Source: Gaetbulibacter sp. 4G1
GTDB lineage: Bacteria > Bacteroidota > Bacteroidia > Flavobacteriales > Flavobacteriaceae
Assembly (NCBI RefSeq): GCF_002741945.1
Contig: NZ_MDVN01000022.1
Coordinates: 558,001-622,000, forward strand
Reading direction: 5' to 3'
DNA length: 64,000 bases
Shown here piece by piece: positions 33,343 through 49,788 of this stretch. Each line of letters begins with the position of its first letter. The stretch's first letter is position 1. A program made the position numbers and the translations under genes. The notes beneath the pieces are model-generated. The model was not told the origin of the DNA, did no database searches, and saw nothing but the letters and a program-made list of their open reading frames with translations.

Positions 33343-33951
33343 TTATTTTGCTTCTGCGTAACGTCTTTCAACTTCATTCCAGTTAACAACATTAAAAAAT
33401 GCATTAATATAATCTGGACGACGGTTTTGGTAGTTTAAATAATAAGCGTGCTCCCAAACATCCAATCCTAAAATTGGAGTGCCACCACAGCTAACTCCTG
33501 GCATTAATGGATTATCTTGATTTGGTGTAGAGCAAATTTCTACTTTACCGCCTTTATGCACACATAACCAAGCCCAACCTGAACCAAAGCGAGTTGCAGC
33601 AGCTTTACTAAAAGCAGCAATAAATTCATCTTTAGATCCGTAAGCAGCTTCTATAGCGTCTTTTAATTCTCCCGATAAATAACCTCTATCTTCTGGATTC
33701 ATAACAGTCCAAAATAAGCTGTGATTATAATAGCCACCGCCATTATTTCTAACAGCACCATTGCTCATATCTAAATTAGTTAAAATGTCTTCAATAGATT
33801 TTCCATCTAAATCTGTTCCTGCTATTGCATTATTTAAATTGTTTGTATATCCTTGGTGATGCTTAGAATGGTGTATCTCCATTGTACGTGCATCTATATT
33901 AGGTTCTAAAGCATCGTAAGCATATCCTAAACTCGGTAATTCGAAAGCCAT
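33343..33951 (-). CDS. Superoxide dismutase (Fe/Mn family)
   Basis: A 202-residue iron- or manganese-dependent superoxide dismutase, converting superoxide to peroxide and oxygen. The four metal ligands are visible: His27 in [10 protein letters not shown], His77 in [11 protein letters not shown], and Asp164 and His168 in [20 protein letters not shown]. The GGGYYNH stretch and RFGSGWAWL are of the type seen in manganese or cambialistic enzymes, but metal choice cannot be fixed from sequence. There is no signal peptide, so it is cytoplasmic. A candidate -7 box TAAATTTG lies about 40 bases before the start on the minus strand. Confidence 0.96.
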   Translation of the reverse strand: MAFELPSLGYAYDALEPNIDARTMEIHHSKHHQGYTNNLNNAIAGTDLDGKSIEDILTNLDMSNGAVRNNGGGYYNHSLFWTVMNPEDRGYLSGELKDAIEAAYGSKDEFIAAFSKAAATRFGSGWAWLCVHKGGKVEICSTPNQDNPLMPGVSCGGTPILGLDVWEHAYYLNYQNRRPDYINAFFNVVNWNEVERRYAEAK

Positions 33952-33987
33952 ATTTTTCTGTTTTAAATATTAGTATTTATTTCCATT

Positions 33988-33995
33988 CAAATTTA
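33988..33995 (-). promoter_or_regulatory. Candidate -7 box of the sod promoter
   Basis: Forward CAAATTTA, minus-strand TAAATTTG, fits TAnnTTTG exactly. No clear TTTG -33 partner was found. Confidence 0.42.
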
Positions 33996-34039
33996 CGGAT
34001 AAAACACTTCAATTAAAAATAATAAATTGTTATGAAACC

Positions 34040-34070
34040 ATTGATAGTTTTTATATTGTATCTAAATTTG
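34040..34070 (+). promoter_or_regulatory. Candidate promoter of the AddA-like gene
   Basis: ATTG (34040-34043), a 19-base spacer and TAAATTTG (34063-34070). The start ATG is only five bases downstream, so the predicted transcript would have almost no leader. Confidence 0.55.
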
Positions 34071-34075
34071 TTTAT

Positions 34076-37000
34076 ATGCAGTCTAATTATCCTTTTGCTA
34101 TTTATAATGCTTCTGCTGGTAGCGGGAAAACCTATACCCTAGTAAAAACGTATTTAAAAATTTTATTTAGCTCCGACAACCTGTACTTATTCAAAAATAT
34201 TTTGGGTATTACGTTTACAAATAAAGCGGTAGCAGAAATGAAAGACCGTATTATCGAAAATCTTAAACAATTTTCTTCAGAAGAGAATCTCGAAAAGCCT
34301 ATAGAAATGTTTGAAGACATCTGTAAAGAACTTGAAATAGAGCCAGAAAAACTTCGGGCAAAGGCAGAAAAACAACTAACTACTATTATACACAATTACG
34401 CATCATTTGATATTTCAACCATTGATGGCTTTACACATAAACTTATAAGAACCTTTGCACACGATTTAAAATTACCTTTAAATTTTGAGGTTGAGCTAGA
34501 TCAAGATTCGCTTTTAAATGAAGCTGTGGATAGTTTAATTGCTAAAGCCGGAACCGACGAGGCTCTAACTAAAGTTTTGGTAGATTTTGCTATTGAAAAA
34601 GCTGATGATGACAAAAGTTGGGATGTTGCTTACGATTTTAATAAGATTGCGAAACTACTTGTTAATGAAAATGACATGCCGTTTATTGAAACGTTAAAAC
34701 ATAAAACTTTAAACGATTTTAAGATATTAAAAACACAATTAAAAAAAGACATTCTTACAATTGAAACAAGTATCGTTAAAGATGCTGAGTGTATTTTAAC
34801 CTTAATTGATGAAGCTGGGTTAGAACACAACGATTTTTCTAGAAGCTCGCTGCCTAAACATTTTAAAAACCTTACCAACAAAAAATTTGAAATTAAGTTT
34901 GACTTGAATTGGCAAGTCGATTTAACAGACAACAATCTACTTTACCCTAAACGCACTACAGAAGATGTTGCTTTAATAATTGATCAAATTCAACCACAAT
35001 TGGCAAATGCCTTTAACAAAACTAAACAAGCTGTTTTTCATCTTAAATTTTTAAACGCTTTTTATAAAAACTTAACACCGCTATCTGTTTTAAATGCTAT
35101 AAATAATGAGTTAAACATTTTAAAAACGGAACAGAATAAAATGTTGATTTCAGAATTTAACGCTATTATAAGCAAAGAAATAAAAAATCAACCCACACCT
35201 TTTATATACGAACGTATTGGCGAAAAATTCAAGCATTATTTTATAGATGAGTTTCAAGATACTTCGCAAATGCAATGGAAGAATTTAATTCCGCTTTTAG
35301 AAAACTCGCTTTCTTCTGAAAACGGATCCACAATGTTAGTTGGAGATGCTAAACAGGCTATTTATCGTTGGCGTGGTGGTAAAGCAGAGCAATTTATTGA
35401 TTTGTTTAATGAAAAAGAACAGCCTTTTCAAATTAAACAGCAGGTAGAAACTCTTGAAGAAAATTATAGAAGTTTTGAAAAAATAGTAGACTTTAATAAC
35501 ACATTTTTTAAGTTTTTATCGCATCAAGTGTTTAATACTAATGATTATAAGACGCTTTATGAAAATGCACACCAAAACATAACTAAAAAAGAAGACGGCT
35601 ATGTGTCTTTTTTATTTTTAGAAGTTGAAAAGGATGACGATAGAGATGCAATGTTTTCTGAAAACACTTTGAAAGCTATTAATAACTGTATTGAAAATGG
35701 ATATACTTTAGAAGATATTTGTGTTTTAGTACGCAAGAAAAAAGAAGGTGTTGCTATAGCTAATTATTTAAGCCAAAATAATATCCCTATCATTTCTTCT
35801 GAAACATTATTATTGAATAATTCTCCAGAAGTTAATTTTATAAATAACTTTTTAGCACTTTTAATTCATCCTAAAAACAATGAAGTAAAAATTGATATTT
35901 TAAATTATTTAACAACACTTTTTAATGTTGAAAATAAACACGAGTTCTTTTCTAATCATATTCATTTAACACTACCCCAACTCTTTAAAAGTTTAGAGGA
36001 GTTTAATATTTATTTGACTCATAACACCTTATTGCATTTACCACTATACGATTTGGCAGAAACTGTTGTGAGGAGTTTTAATTTGGTTAAAACATCAAAT
36101 GCATATATTCAGTTTTATTTAGATGTTGTTTTAGATTTTTCACAAAAAAAAGGATCTGATATTTCTGGGTTTTTGAACTATTTTGACAAGAAAAAAGAAA
36201 GTTTAAGTATTGTTTCGCCTAATGGACAAAATGCAGTTCAGATTATGACCATTCACAAATCTAAAGGGTTAGAGTTTCCTGTGGTTATTTTTCCATTTGC
36301 CGATTTAGATATTTATAGAGAAATAGAACCCAAAGAGTGGTATGCCTTGGATAAAGAAAAGTATCAAGGTTTTTCGCATACTTTATTAAATTACAATAAA
36401 GATTTTGAATATTTTGGAGATGAAGGTTATCGTATTTTTAACAAGCACCAATCTGAACAAGAATTAGATAATATTAATTTGTTGTATGTTACTTTAACTC
36501 GAGCTGCAGAACAATTACACATCATTTCCAAAAAAGACATTTCATCAAAGGGCGTAGTAAATATAAAAAGATATTCGGGCTTGTTTATTGAGTATTTAAA
36601 GCATATTAACCAATGGGATGATTCAAAACTAGTTTACGCATTCGGAAACCCAAAAAGAAATACCAAAAAGGAAATCACTAAAGAAAAAACCCAAACTCAA
36701 CTACAATTTATTTCAACAGCAAAAGAAGCTCACAATATAAAAATAGTAACAAAATCTGGTTTACTATGGGACACCACACAGCAAGATGCTATTGAAAAAG
36801 GGAATCTTATACATAATATCATGTCTAAAATCAATATCAAAGATGATATTAATTATGTTATAAACGAATACGTCAACTCCTCTTCCATTAATAAAGAACA
36901 AGCCAGTATTTTAAAAGAAATTGTAAATGAGATTGTAAATCACTCTAAGCTTAAAGATTATTATACTTCAAACTTTATTGTTTACAATGAACGTGATATT

Positions 37001-37213
37001 ATCACAAAAGAAGGCATAATTTTACGTCCAGATCGCGTAGTTGTTAGTTCTAGTAATGAAGCCGTTATTATAGATTATAAAACAGGTTTAGAAGACAAAA
37101 AGCATCAGCAACAATTACAAACATACCAAGATGTTTTAGAAGACATGAGCTTAAAAGTTATCAAAAAAATTCTTGTCTACATAAATGATGATATTCAAAT
37201 AAAAGTAATATAA
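34076..37213 (+). CDS. AddA-like UvrD/Rep helicase with C-terminal PD-(D/E)XK nuclease
   Basis: A 1045-residue superfamily 1A helicase-nuclease. Walker A is at residues 11-18 (ASAGSGKT), motif II is DEFQD at 391-395, with [17 protein letters not shown] following, later [17 protein letters not shown], and [11 protein letters not shown] near residue 810. The C-terminal nuclease has RPDRVV near 983 and DYKTG at 1000-1004, the RecB-type metal-binding motif. This combination matches AddA/RecB subunits that process double-strand breaks with a partner. The likely AddB-like partner is encoded at 39990, separated by kbl and an OmpA gene. The start ATG at 34076 lies right after the -7 box. Confidence 0.9.
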   Translation: MQSNYPFAIYNASAGSGKTYTLVKTYLKILFSSDNLYLFKNILGITFTNKAVAEMKDRIIENLKQFSSEENLEKPIEMFEDICKELEIEPEKLRAKAEKQLTTIIHNYASFDISTIDGFTHKLIRTFAHDLKLPLNFEVELDQDSLLNEAVDSLIAKAGTDEALTKVLVDFAIEKADDDKSWDVAYDFNKIAKLLVNENDMPFIETLKHKTLNDFKILKTQLKKDILTIETSIVKDAECILTLIDEAGLEHNDFSRSSLPKHFKNLTNKKFEIKFDLNWQVDLTDNNLLYPKRTTEDVALIIDQIQPQLANAFNKTKQAVFHLKFLNAFYKNLTPLSVLNAINNELNILKTEQNKMLISEFNAIISKEIKNQPTPFIYERIGEKFKHYFIDEFQDTSQMQWKNLIPLLENSLSSENGSTMLVGDAKQAIYRWRGGKAEQFIDLFNEKEQPFQIKQQVETLEENYRSFEKIVDFNNTFFKFLSHQVFNTNDYKTLYENAHQNITKKEDGYVSFLFLEVEKDDDRDAMFSENTLKAINNCIENGYTLEDICVLVRKKKEGVAIANYLSQNNIPIISSETLLLNNSPEVNFINNFLALLIHPKNNEVKIDILNYLTTLFNVENKHEFFSNHIHLTLPQLFKSLEEFNIYLTHNTLLHLPLYDLAETVVRSFNLVKTSNAYIQFYLDVVLDFSQKKGSDISGFLNYFDKKKESLSIVSPNGQNAVQIMTIHKSKGLEFPVVIFPFADLDIYREIEPKEWYALDKEKYQGFSHTLLNYNKDFEYFGDEGYRIFNKHQSEQELDNINLLYVTLTRAAEQLHIISKKDISSKGVVNIKRYSGLFIEYLKHINQWDDSKLVYAFGNPKRNTKKEITKEKTQTQLQFISTAKEAHNIKIVTKSGLLWDTTQQDAIEKGNLIHNIMSKINIKDDINYVINEYVNSSSINKEQASILKEIVNEIVNHSKLKDYYTSNFIVYNERDIITKEGIILRPDRVVVSSSNEAVIIDYKTGLEDKKHQQQLQTYQDVLEDMSLKVIKKILVYINDDIQIKVI

Positions 37214-37218
37214 CTTTG
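37211..37218 (+). promoter_or_regulatory. Candidate -7 box of the kbl promoter
   Basis: TAACTTTG fits TAnnTTTG exactly and overlaps the stop codon of the preceding gene, 17 bases before the kbl start. No convincing -33 element was found. Confidence 0.42.
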
Positions 37219-37235
37219 CTAAAATTATCAAAATC

Positions 37236-38429
37236 ATGTACAGCAATATAAAACAATATTTACAGAAAGAAATTCAAGATATAAAGGACAATGGGCTTTA
37301 TAAAGAAGAGCGCATTATTACCTCTGCCCAAGGTGCAGAAATAACTTTAAATACTGGTGAAACAGTTTTAAATTTTTGTGCCAACAATTATTTAGGTTTA
37401 TCGTCACACCCTGAAGTTATTCAGGCAGCAAAAGATGCTATGGACACTCATGGTTTTGGAATGTCTTCAGTTCGTTTTATTTGTGGAACACAAGATATTC
37501 ATAAAGAATTAGAGCAAAAAATAGCAGACTTCTATCAAACTGAAGACACTATATTATACGCCGCCGCTTTTGATGCAAATGGTGGGGTTTTTGAACCATT
37601 ATTAACAAAAGAAGATGCTATTATTTCAGACTCCTTAAACCATGCCTCTATTATTGATGGTGTTCGTTTATGTAAAGCAGCAAGGTACCGCTATCAAAAT
37701 AATGATATGGCAGATTTAGAACAGCAACTTATTGCTGCCAATGAAAATGGAGCACGGTTTAAAATAATAGTAACCGATGGTGTGTTTTCGATGGATGGGT
37801 TAGTTGCTCCGCTTGACAAGATTTGTCATTTAGCCGACAAATACGATGCCTTAGTTATGATTGATGAGTGTCATGCTACTGGCTTTATAGGAAAAACAGG
37901 TAGAGGTACACTTGAAGAAAAAAATGTAATGAATCGCATAGATATTATTACAGGTACTTTAGGAAAAGCATTAGGTGGTGCAATGGGAGGCTACACAACC
38001 GGTAAAAAAGAAATTATTGATATGTTACGTCAACGGTCTAGACCTTACTTGTTTTCAAATTCTTTAGCACCTGCAATTGTTGGAGCGTCTATTAAAGTTT
38101 TTGATATGCTTGCTAATAATACTGAATTAAGAGACCAACTAGAATGGAATACCAATTACTTTAAAAAAGGCATGAAAGCAGCAGGCTTAGATATTGTAGA
38201 TGGAGATTCCGCAATCGTGCCTGTTATGCTATACGATGCAAAGCTGTCGCAAACTATGGCAAACATGCTTTTAAAAGAGGGTATTTACGTTATCGGGTTC
38301 TTTTTTCCCGTTGTACCGAAAGGAAAAGCAAGAATTCGCGTACAACTATCGGCTGCTCATACAAAAGAGCATTTAGACAAGGCTATTGCTGCGTTTTCAA
38401 AAGTTGGGAGCGCTCTAAAAATTATCTAA
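37236..38429 (+). CDS. kbl: Glycine C-acetyltransferase (2-amino-3-ketobutyrate CoA ligase)
   Basis: A 397-residue PLP enzyme of the alpha-oxoamine synthase family, converting 2-amino-3-ketobutyrate and CoA to glycine and acetyl-CoA in threonine breakdown. The N-terminus [20 protein letters not shown] and [16 protein letters not shown] are typical of KBL. Lys244 in [13 protein letters not shown] is the PLP lysine, and [12 protein letters not shown] holds the PLP-nitrogen Asp. Other family members (BioF, HemA) differ at the N-terminus. Threonine dehydrogenase (tdh) is not in the window. It may be read from the preceding operon or its own -7 box. Confidence 0.93.
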   Translation: MYSNIKQYLQKEIQDIKDNGLYKEERIITSAQGAEITLNTGETVLNFCANNYLGLSSHPEVIQAAKDAMDTHGFGMSSVRFICGTQDIHKELEQKIADFYQTEDTILYAAAFDANGGVFEPLLTKEDAIISDSLNHASIIDGVRLCKAARYRYQNNDMADLEQQLIAANENGARFKIIVTDGVFSMDGLVAPLDKICHLADKYDALVMIDECHATGFIGKTGRGTLEEKNVMNRIDIITGTLGKALGGAMGGYTTGKKEIIDMLRQRSRPYLFSNSLAPAIVGASIKVFDMLANNTELRDQLEWNTNYFKKGMKAAGLDIVDGDSAIVPVMLYDAKLSQTMANMLLKEGIYVIGFFFPVVPKGKARIRVQLSAAHTKEHLDKAIAAFSKVGSALKII

Positions 38430-38486
38430 AATCATTCTGAACTATCGATGAACAACCGATTTCAACAATATTTTTATACATTTGTC

Positions 38487-38517
38487 TTTGTTAATAACAT
38501 TTAACAACTTACTTTTG
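38487..38517 (+). promoter_or_regulatory. Candidate promoter of the OmpA-family gene
   Basis: TTTG (38487-38490), a 19-base spacer and TACTTTTG (38510-38517), a textbook TTTG/TAnnTTTG pair. The start codon lies 35 bases after the -7 box, fitting a short leader. Consistent with a highly expressed outer-membrane protein. Confidence 0.72.
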
Positions 38518-38552
38518 CTTACAATTAACACTTAAAAATTAAACTTTTGAAT

Positions 38553-39911
38553 ATGAAAAATCTTAGCAGATTATTGTTCGCTATGTTGCTTGTACTTGGT
38601 TATAGCAACGTAAATGCACAAGACGAAAACAACCCATGGCAAATTACCATTGGGGCTAACGCGGTTGACTTTTATCCTACAGGGGAAAACGCACCACTTG
38701 GTGATACTTTTGATGAGTTCTTCAATGCTGAAGACCATTGGAATATTTTACCTTCTTTATCAACTATCTCTGTATCTAAATATATAGGAGACGGCTTTAC
38801 TTTTGGAGTTGCTGGATCTTTAAATAAAATTGATAAATGGGGAGATGCTTCAGTTGATGATTTATCTTATTATGCTGTTGATGGTACTATTAAGTATAGT
38901 CTTCAAAATTTATTTAACTCAAACACTTTCGAGCCTTACTTAGGTGCTGGTGGTGGTTACACTTGGGTTGACGAAGTTGGAGCTGGTACAATAAATGGTA
39001 CTTTAGGTTTAAACGTTTGGTTTAACGAAAACATTGGTTTAACACTTCAATCTGCATACAAACATGCTTTTGAAGATTACTTACAAACACATTTCCAACA
39101 TACAGTTGGTATTTCTATCAAATTTGGTGGAGCTGATACTGATGGTGATGGTATTTATGACAAAGATGATGCTTGTCCAGATGTTGCTGGTTTAGAAGCT
39201 TTCAACGGTTGTCCTGATACTGACGGTGATGGCATTGAAGATTCTAAAGATTCTTGTCCTAACGAAGCTGGTTTAGCTGAGTTTAATGGATGTCCTGATG
39301 CTGATGGTGACGGTGTTGCTGATAAAGATGATAACTGTCCTACAGTTGCTGGTTTAAAAGCTTTAGCTGGTTGTCCTGATGCTGATGGTGATGGTGTAAC
39401 TGATGCTGATGATAGCTGTGTTAACACTGCTGGTCCTGCTGCTAACAAAGGTTGCCCATGGCCAGATACTGACGGTGATGGTGTTTTAGATAAAGATGAT
39501 AACTGTGTAGACGTTAAAGGTACTGTTGCAAACAATGGTTGCCCAGAAGTATCTGATGAAGTTCAGAAACAACTTAACGAATACGCTAAAACTATCTTAT
39601 TTGATACAGGTAAATCTACAATCAAAACTCAATCTGCAGCAGTTTTAGGTGATATCATTAAAATTCTTAAAGAGTATCCTAATTCTAAATTTACTGTAGA
39701 AGGACACACTGATAGCGTTGGTAGTGAAAAATTAAACCAAAGACTATCTGATTCTAGAGCTAACTCTGTTAAAGAATACTTAGTTAAAAATGGTATTGAT
39801 GCATTTAGATTATCTGCTCTTGGTTATGGAGAGTCTAAGCCAATCGATTCTAATAAAACAAGAAAAGGTAGAGCTAACAACAGACGTGTTGAAATTAACT
39901 TAGCAAAATAA
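38553..39911 (+). CDS. OmpA-family outer-membrane protein with TSP3 calcium repeats
   Basis: A 452-residue outer-membrane protein. The ATG at 38553 is preferred to a TTG at 38547. The signal peptide ends NVNAQ (residue 24). An N-terminal barrel of about 170 residues comes first ([37 protein letters not shown]). Then come five thrombospondin type-3 repeats of the form DTDGDGIxDxxDxCP (residues about 195-330), which bind calcium and form a stiff linker. The C-terminal OmpA domain, with [13 protein letters not shown] and [21 protein letters not shown], binds peptidoglycan. A promoter precedes it and a perfect terminator follows it. Confidence 0.95.
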   Translation: MKNLSRLLFAMLLVLGYSNVNAQDENNPWQITIGANAVDFYPTGENAPLGDTFDEFFNAEDHWNILPSLSTISVSKYIGDGFTFGVAGSLNKIDKWGDASVDDLSYYAVDGTIKYSLQNLFNSNTFEPYLGAGGGYTWVDEVGAGTINGTLGLNVWFNENIGLTLQSAYKHAFEDYLQTHFQHTVGISIKFGGADTDGDGIYDKDDACPDVAGLEAFNGCPDTDGDGIEDSKDSCPNEAGLAEFNGCPDADGDGVADKDDNCPTVAGLKALAGCPDADGDGVTDADDSCVNTAGPAANKGCPWPDTDGDGVLDKDDNCVDVKGTVANNGCPEVSDEVQKQLNEYAKTILFDTGKSTIKTQSAAVLGDIIKILKEYPNSKFTVEGHTDSVGSEKLNQRLSDSRANSVKEYLVKNGIDAFRLSALGYGESKPIDSNKTRKGRANNRRVEINLAK

Positions 39912-39946
39912 TAAACTAGTAAATAGTTTTTAAAAATAAGTTTTAC

Positions 39947-39978
39947 AAAAAACGCTTCGGATATCCGAAGCGTTTTTT
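39947..39978 (+). terminator. Rho-independent terminator after the OmpA-family gene
   Basis: A perfect 32-base palindrome, AAAAAACGCTTCGGAT followed by its reverse complement, ending in six T. The same sequence would end transcription from either direction. Confidence 0.92.
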
Positions 39979-39989
39979 ATTTTTATACA

Positions 39990-42749
39990 ATGACGACTTT
40001 CATTTTTGATGTTCTAAAAGATTTACAAAATAGCAATATTAATCTCTCCAATTTAACCTTTGTTTTACCTAGCAAAAGAGCTGGTTTATTTTTAAAGCAT
40101 CAAATACACAAGGTTAGCAATCAAACTATTTTTTCTCCACAAATTATAAGTATAGAAGAATTTGTTGAAACATTATCACAGTTAAAAACAGTCTCTAATA
40201 CCGAGTTATTTTTTGAATTTTACAGTAGTTACAATCAAATAACAAATAAAGAGCATCTTGATTCCTTTGAATCGTTTTCAAAATGGGCTCAAATACTAAT
40301 TCAAGATTTTAATGAAATTGACAGGTATCTTATCCCACAAAAAAAAGTTTTTAATTATTTAAGTGACATCCAGGAATTAAACCATTGGTCCTTAGAAAAA
40401 GACAAAACAGATTTTGTTAAAAACTACCTATCTTTTTGGAGCAAACTTTATAATTACTACACGTGTTTTACAGAACAACTTTTAAATAAAGGTATTGGTT
40501 ATCAAGGATTAATTTACAGAGAGGCCGTTAAAAATTTAGAGCCTTACATTCAAAGTAATACAAGCAAACAACATGTTTTTTTAGGGTTTAATGCATTAAA
40601 TACTGCAGAAGAAACCATTATACAAGAACTTCTGCAAAATGACTTAGCAAAAATTTATTGGGATATTGACACCGTTTTTATGGATAACCCAAAGCATGAT
40701 GCAGCACTGTTTACAAGGCAACATAAAACAAACTGGAAGTACTTTAAAAAAAATCCATTTAATTGGATAACTAATAATTATTTAAAAGAAAAGAATATTT
40801 CAATTTATGGTGTGCCAAAAAGCATTGGGCAATCAAAATATATAGGTACGCTATTGAGTGATTTAAGTAAACAAAACCAATCATTACAAAACACCGCCGT
40901 AGTATTGGGTGACGAAAATTTATTGATTCCTGTACTAAATTCGTTGCCAGAATCAATCGAAGCCTTAAATATTACTATGGGTTTTCCGTTAAAATCTATT
41001 CCGCTTGCTTCTCTTTTTGAAACTTTATTTAACCTTCATAAAAAATCATCAAAATCATTTTATTATAAAGACATTATAAATATAATATCACATCAATTTA
41101 TAAGGCCACTATTATATTTTCAAGATATTGATTATGCTTCCAAAATTATAGAAACTATTGAGGCGAATAACATTATTTATTTAACTCCAAATAGATTAAA
41201 GCAAATAGCTATTAAAACAGAATCTATTATTGACATTCTTTTTACTAACTGGGAAATATCTGTTGATACAGTTTTAAAAAACTGTTCGCAATTAATCTTG
41301 ACTATTAAAAATAATTTAACTGAAAATAAAGCCTCAAATCAATTATCCTTAGAATATTTATTTCGCTTTAACGAGTTATTTAACGAGCTATCTCGATTAA
41401 ACTCAGAGTATAATCATATTAAAGATATTCCAACCTTATTTGGAGTTTATAAAGAGTTATTAAGCACTGAAACCTTAGATTTTCAAGGCGAACCATTACA
41501 AGGCTTACAAATTATGGGTATGCTAGAGTCCCGTGTTTTAGACTTTGAAACTGTAATTATTTCATCTGTAAACGAAGGTATATTGCCTTCTGGAAAAAGC
41601 AATAATTCATTTATTCCGTTTGATGTTAAATTAGAAAACAAGCTCCCAACTTATAAAGAAAAAGATGCTGTTTATACCTATCATTTTTACAGGCTTTTAC
41701 AGCGTGCAAAAAATGTTTATATTTTATACAATACCGAAGTTGATGTATTAACTGGTGGAGAAAAAAGCAGATTTATAACACAATTGCAATTAGAAAAAAA
41801 ACATAAAATAAATCATAAAATTATAGCGCCTTATGTACCCCTAATAAGCACTCAGCTAAGTATTGTAAATAAAACTCCCGAGCTACTTAACAAAATCATT
41901 GAAGTTGCAAAAAAAGGGTTTTCACCTTCTTCTCTTACCAATTACATAAGAAATCCTATTGATTTTTATTATCAGAAAATTTTAAAAATAAAGCAATTTA
42001 ATGATGCCGAAGAAACCGTTGCTGCTAACACTTTAGGGACCGTTGTGCACAATACACTTGAGGATTTATACAAGCCTTTTATTGGAGAGTTTTTAACTGT
42101 CGAAAAAATTAAAAGCTTAAAATTAAAAACCTCTGAAAATGTAAGCTATCATTTTAAAAATGAATATAAAGAAGGTGATGTAACTAAAGGTAAAAACCTT
42201 ATTATTTTTGAAATAGCCAAACGCTATGTATCAAACTTTTTAGATTTAGAGATACAAGATTTAAAAGCTGGTAACCAAATAAAAATCATTGCTATTGAAG
42301 CTGAAAACAATGTACAGATTGATATTCCTGAGCTTAATTTTCCTATAAATTTAACTGGTAAAGTAGATAGAATTGATGAGTATAATGGTACAACTAGAAT
42401 TATTGATTATAAAACAGGAATAGTTAATCAAAGCAGTGTTGAAATCATAAATTGGGAAGACATTACTACCGATTACAATAAATACAGCAAAAGTTTCCAA
42501 GTACTTACTTATGCACTAATGATGCATCAATCTAAGCAAATTAAGCTTCCTGCTGAAGCTGGTATTATTTCTTTTAAAAACTTAAGCAATGGATTTTTAA
42601 AGTTTTCTAAAAAAGATAAAGCTGGTGCATATGCCAAAAAAGATTCGTTAATTACTGAGGATGTGCTTAATAAATTTAACGATCAATTAAAACAACTCAT
42701 TCTAGAGATTTGTAGTATTGATATTCCATTCACCGAAAAAGAAATATAA
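39990..42749 (+). CDS. AddB-like PD-(D/E)XK nuclease
   Basis: A 919-residue protein matching the AddB type: a helicase-like first part without a usable Walker A (LPSKRAGLFLKHQI where a GKT loop would be) and a C-terminal RecB-like nuclease with GKVDRIDEY and IIDYKTG (near residues 790-815). No four-cysteine iron-sulfur signature is visible in the nuclease, unlike the Bacillus AddB. The combination with the AddA-like gene at 34076 suggests a heterodimeric end-processing nuclease that feeds RecA. The ATG at 39990 is right after the OmpA terminator. The next gene starts one base after its stop. Confidence 0.85.
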   Translation: MTTFIFDVLKDLQNSNINLSNLTFVLPSKRAGLFLKHQIHKVSNQTIFSPQIISIEEFVETLSQLKTVSNTELFFEFYSSYNQITNKEHLDSFESFSKWAQILIQDFNEIDRYLIPQKKVFNYLSDIQELNHWSLEKDKTDFVKNYLSFWSKLYNYYTCFTEQLLNKGIGYQGLIYREAVKNLEPYIQSNTSKQHVFLGFNALNTAEETIIQELLQNDLAKIYWDIDTVFMDNPKHDAALFTRQHKTNWKYFKKNPFNWITNNYLKEKNISIYGVPKSIGQSKYIGTLLSDLSKQNQSLQNTAVVLGDENLLIPVLNSLPESIEALNITMGFPLKSIPLASLFETLFNLHKKSSKSFYYKDIINIISHQFIRPLLYFQDIDYASKIIETIEANNIIYLTPNRLKQIAIKTESIIDILFTNWEISVDTVLKNCSQLILTIKNNLTENKASNQLSLEYLFRFNELFNELSRLNSEYNHIKDIPTLFGVYKELLSTETLDFQGEPLQGLQIMGMLESRVLDFETVIISSVNEGILPSGKSNNSFIPFDVKLENKLPTYKEKDAVYTYHFYRLLQRAKNVYILYNTEVDVLTGGEKSRFITQLQLEKKHKINHKIIAPYVPLISTQLSIVNKTPELLNKIIEVAKKGFSPSSLTNYIRNPIDFYYQKILKIKQFNDAEETVAANTLGTVVHNTLEDLYKPFIGEFLTVEKIKSLKLKTSENVSYHFKNEYKEGDVTKGKNLIIFEIAKRYVSNFLDLEIQDLKAGNQIKIIAIEAENNVQIDIPELNFPINLTGKVDRIDEYNGTTRIIDYKTGIVNQSSVEIINWEDITTDYNKYSKSFQVLTYALMMHQSKQIKLPAEAGIISFKNLSNGFLKFSKKDKAGAYAKKDSLITEDVLNKFNDQLKQLILEICSIDIPFTEKEI

Positions 42750-42750
42750 A

Positions 42751-43593
42751 ATGACTATTGAAAAAAATATAATTATTAGCGGTAAACACGAAAAACCTAT
42801 TTTAATAGATTTGTTTTTTAATGGTAATGGTATTAAAAAACCTATAATAGTATTTTGTCATGGTTACAAAGGATTTAAAGATTGGGGGGCATGGAATTTA
42901 ATGGCTAAGGCTTTTGCTGATGCTGGGTTTTACTTTATAAAATTCAACTTTTCTCATAATGGTGGTACAGTAGAAGAGCCTATTGACTTTCCAGATTTGA
43001 AAGCTTTTGGAAACAACAATTATACTAAAGAATTAGATGATTTAGAAACCGTTATAGACTGGGTATGCAATAATTTAAAATTTAAGAATGAAGTTGATAT
43101 AAACAATATAGCTTTAATAGGACATAGTAGAGCTGGCGGAATTGTAACTATAAAAGCAGAAGAAGATAATAGAATAAAAAGAGTAATTAGCTTAGCAGGT
43201 GTTTGCGATTTTGGAAAGCGAACAGCAACCACTGGAGGTTTAGAACAATGGAAAAAAAGCGGTGTCAAATATGTTTTAAATGGCAGAACAAAACAGCACA
43301 TGCCTCATTATTTTCAGTTTTATGAAGACTTCATTACGAACGAAAACAGGCTTACCATTAAGCGAGCAGTTTCTAACTTAAAAATTCCATATTTAATCAT
43401 TCATGGAGATAATGATACTAGTGTTTTTGTAGATGAAGCAAAAAAACTCCATCAATGGAATTTAAATAGCCAATTAGAAATTATTGAAGGCGCAAATCAT
43501 GTTTTTGGAGCCAAACATCCTTGGGAGGAATCCATATTACCTAACCACTTAAAAGAAACTATAGACAAAAGTATAAGCTTCTTAATGCTTTAA
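42751..43593 (+). CDS. Cytoplasmic alpha/beta-hydrolase (dienelactone-hydrolase-like)
   Basis: A 280-residue hydrolase without a signal peptide. The ATG at 42751 follows the nuclease stop by one base; a reading from a TTG at 42718 inside that gene is unlikely. Visible parts are the oxyanion strand PIIVFCHGYKGFKDWGAW, the nucleophile elbow GHSRAGGIV, LIIHGDNDTSVF carrying the Asp, and EGANHVFGAKHPWE with the His. This matches the broad BAAT/dienelactone/S9-like group. The substrate is unknown. It is probably co-transcribed with the nuclease gene and is convergent with the GH2 gene. Confidence 0.85.
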   Translation: MTIEKNIIISGKHEKPILIDLFFNGNGIKKPIIVFCHGYKGFKDWGAWNLMAKAFADAGFYFIKFNFSHNGGTVEEPIDFPDLKAFGNNNYTKELDDLETVIDWVCNNLKFKNEVDINNIALIGHSRAGGIVTIKAEEDNRIKRVISLAGVCDFGKRTATTGGLEQWKKSGVKYVLNGRTKQHMPHYFQFYEDFITNENRLTIKRAVSNLKIPYLIIHGDNDTSVFVDEAKKLHQWNLNSQLEIIEGANHVFGAKHPWEESILPNHLKETIDKSISFLML

Positions 43594-43619
43594 AACCCAG
43601 CAATTCGTTTTTTATTTTA

Positions 43620-49788
<6,169 letters not shown>

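Noticed and set aside
39155-39535. A 126-codon open frame antisense to the OmpA calcium repeats
   Set aside because: It is the mirror of the repetitive Asp/Gly codons, with Ser/Pro-rich low-complexity sequence and no start signal.
42718-42750. A longer N-terminus for the hydrolase starting inside the nuclease gene
   Set aside because: The extra residues come from the nuclease reading frame's DNA and lack family similarity; the ATG at 42751 matches the fold start.
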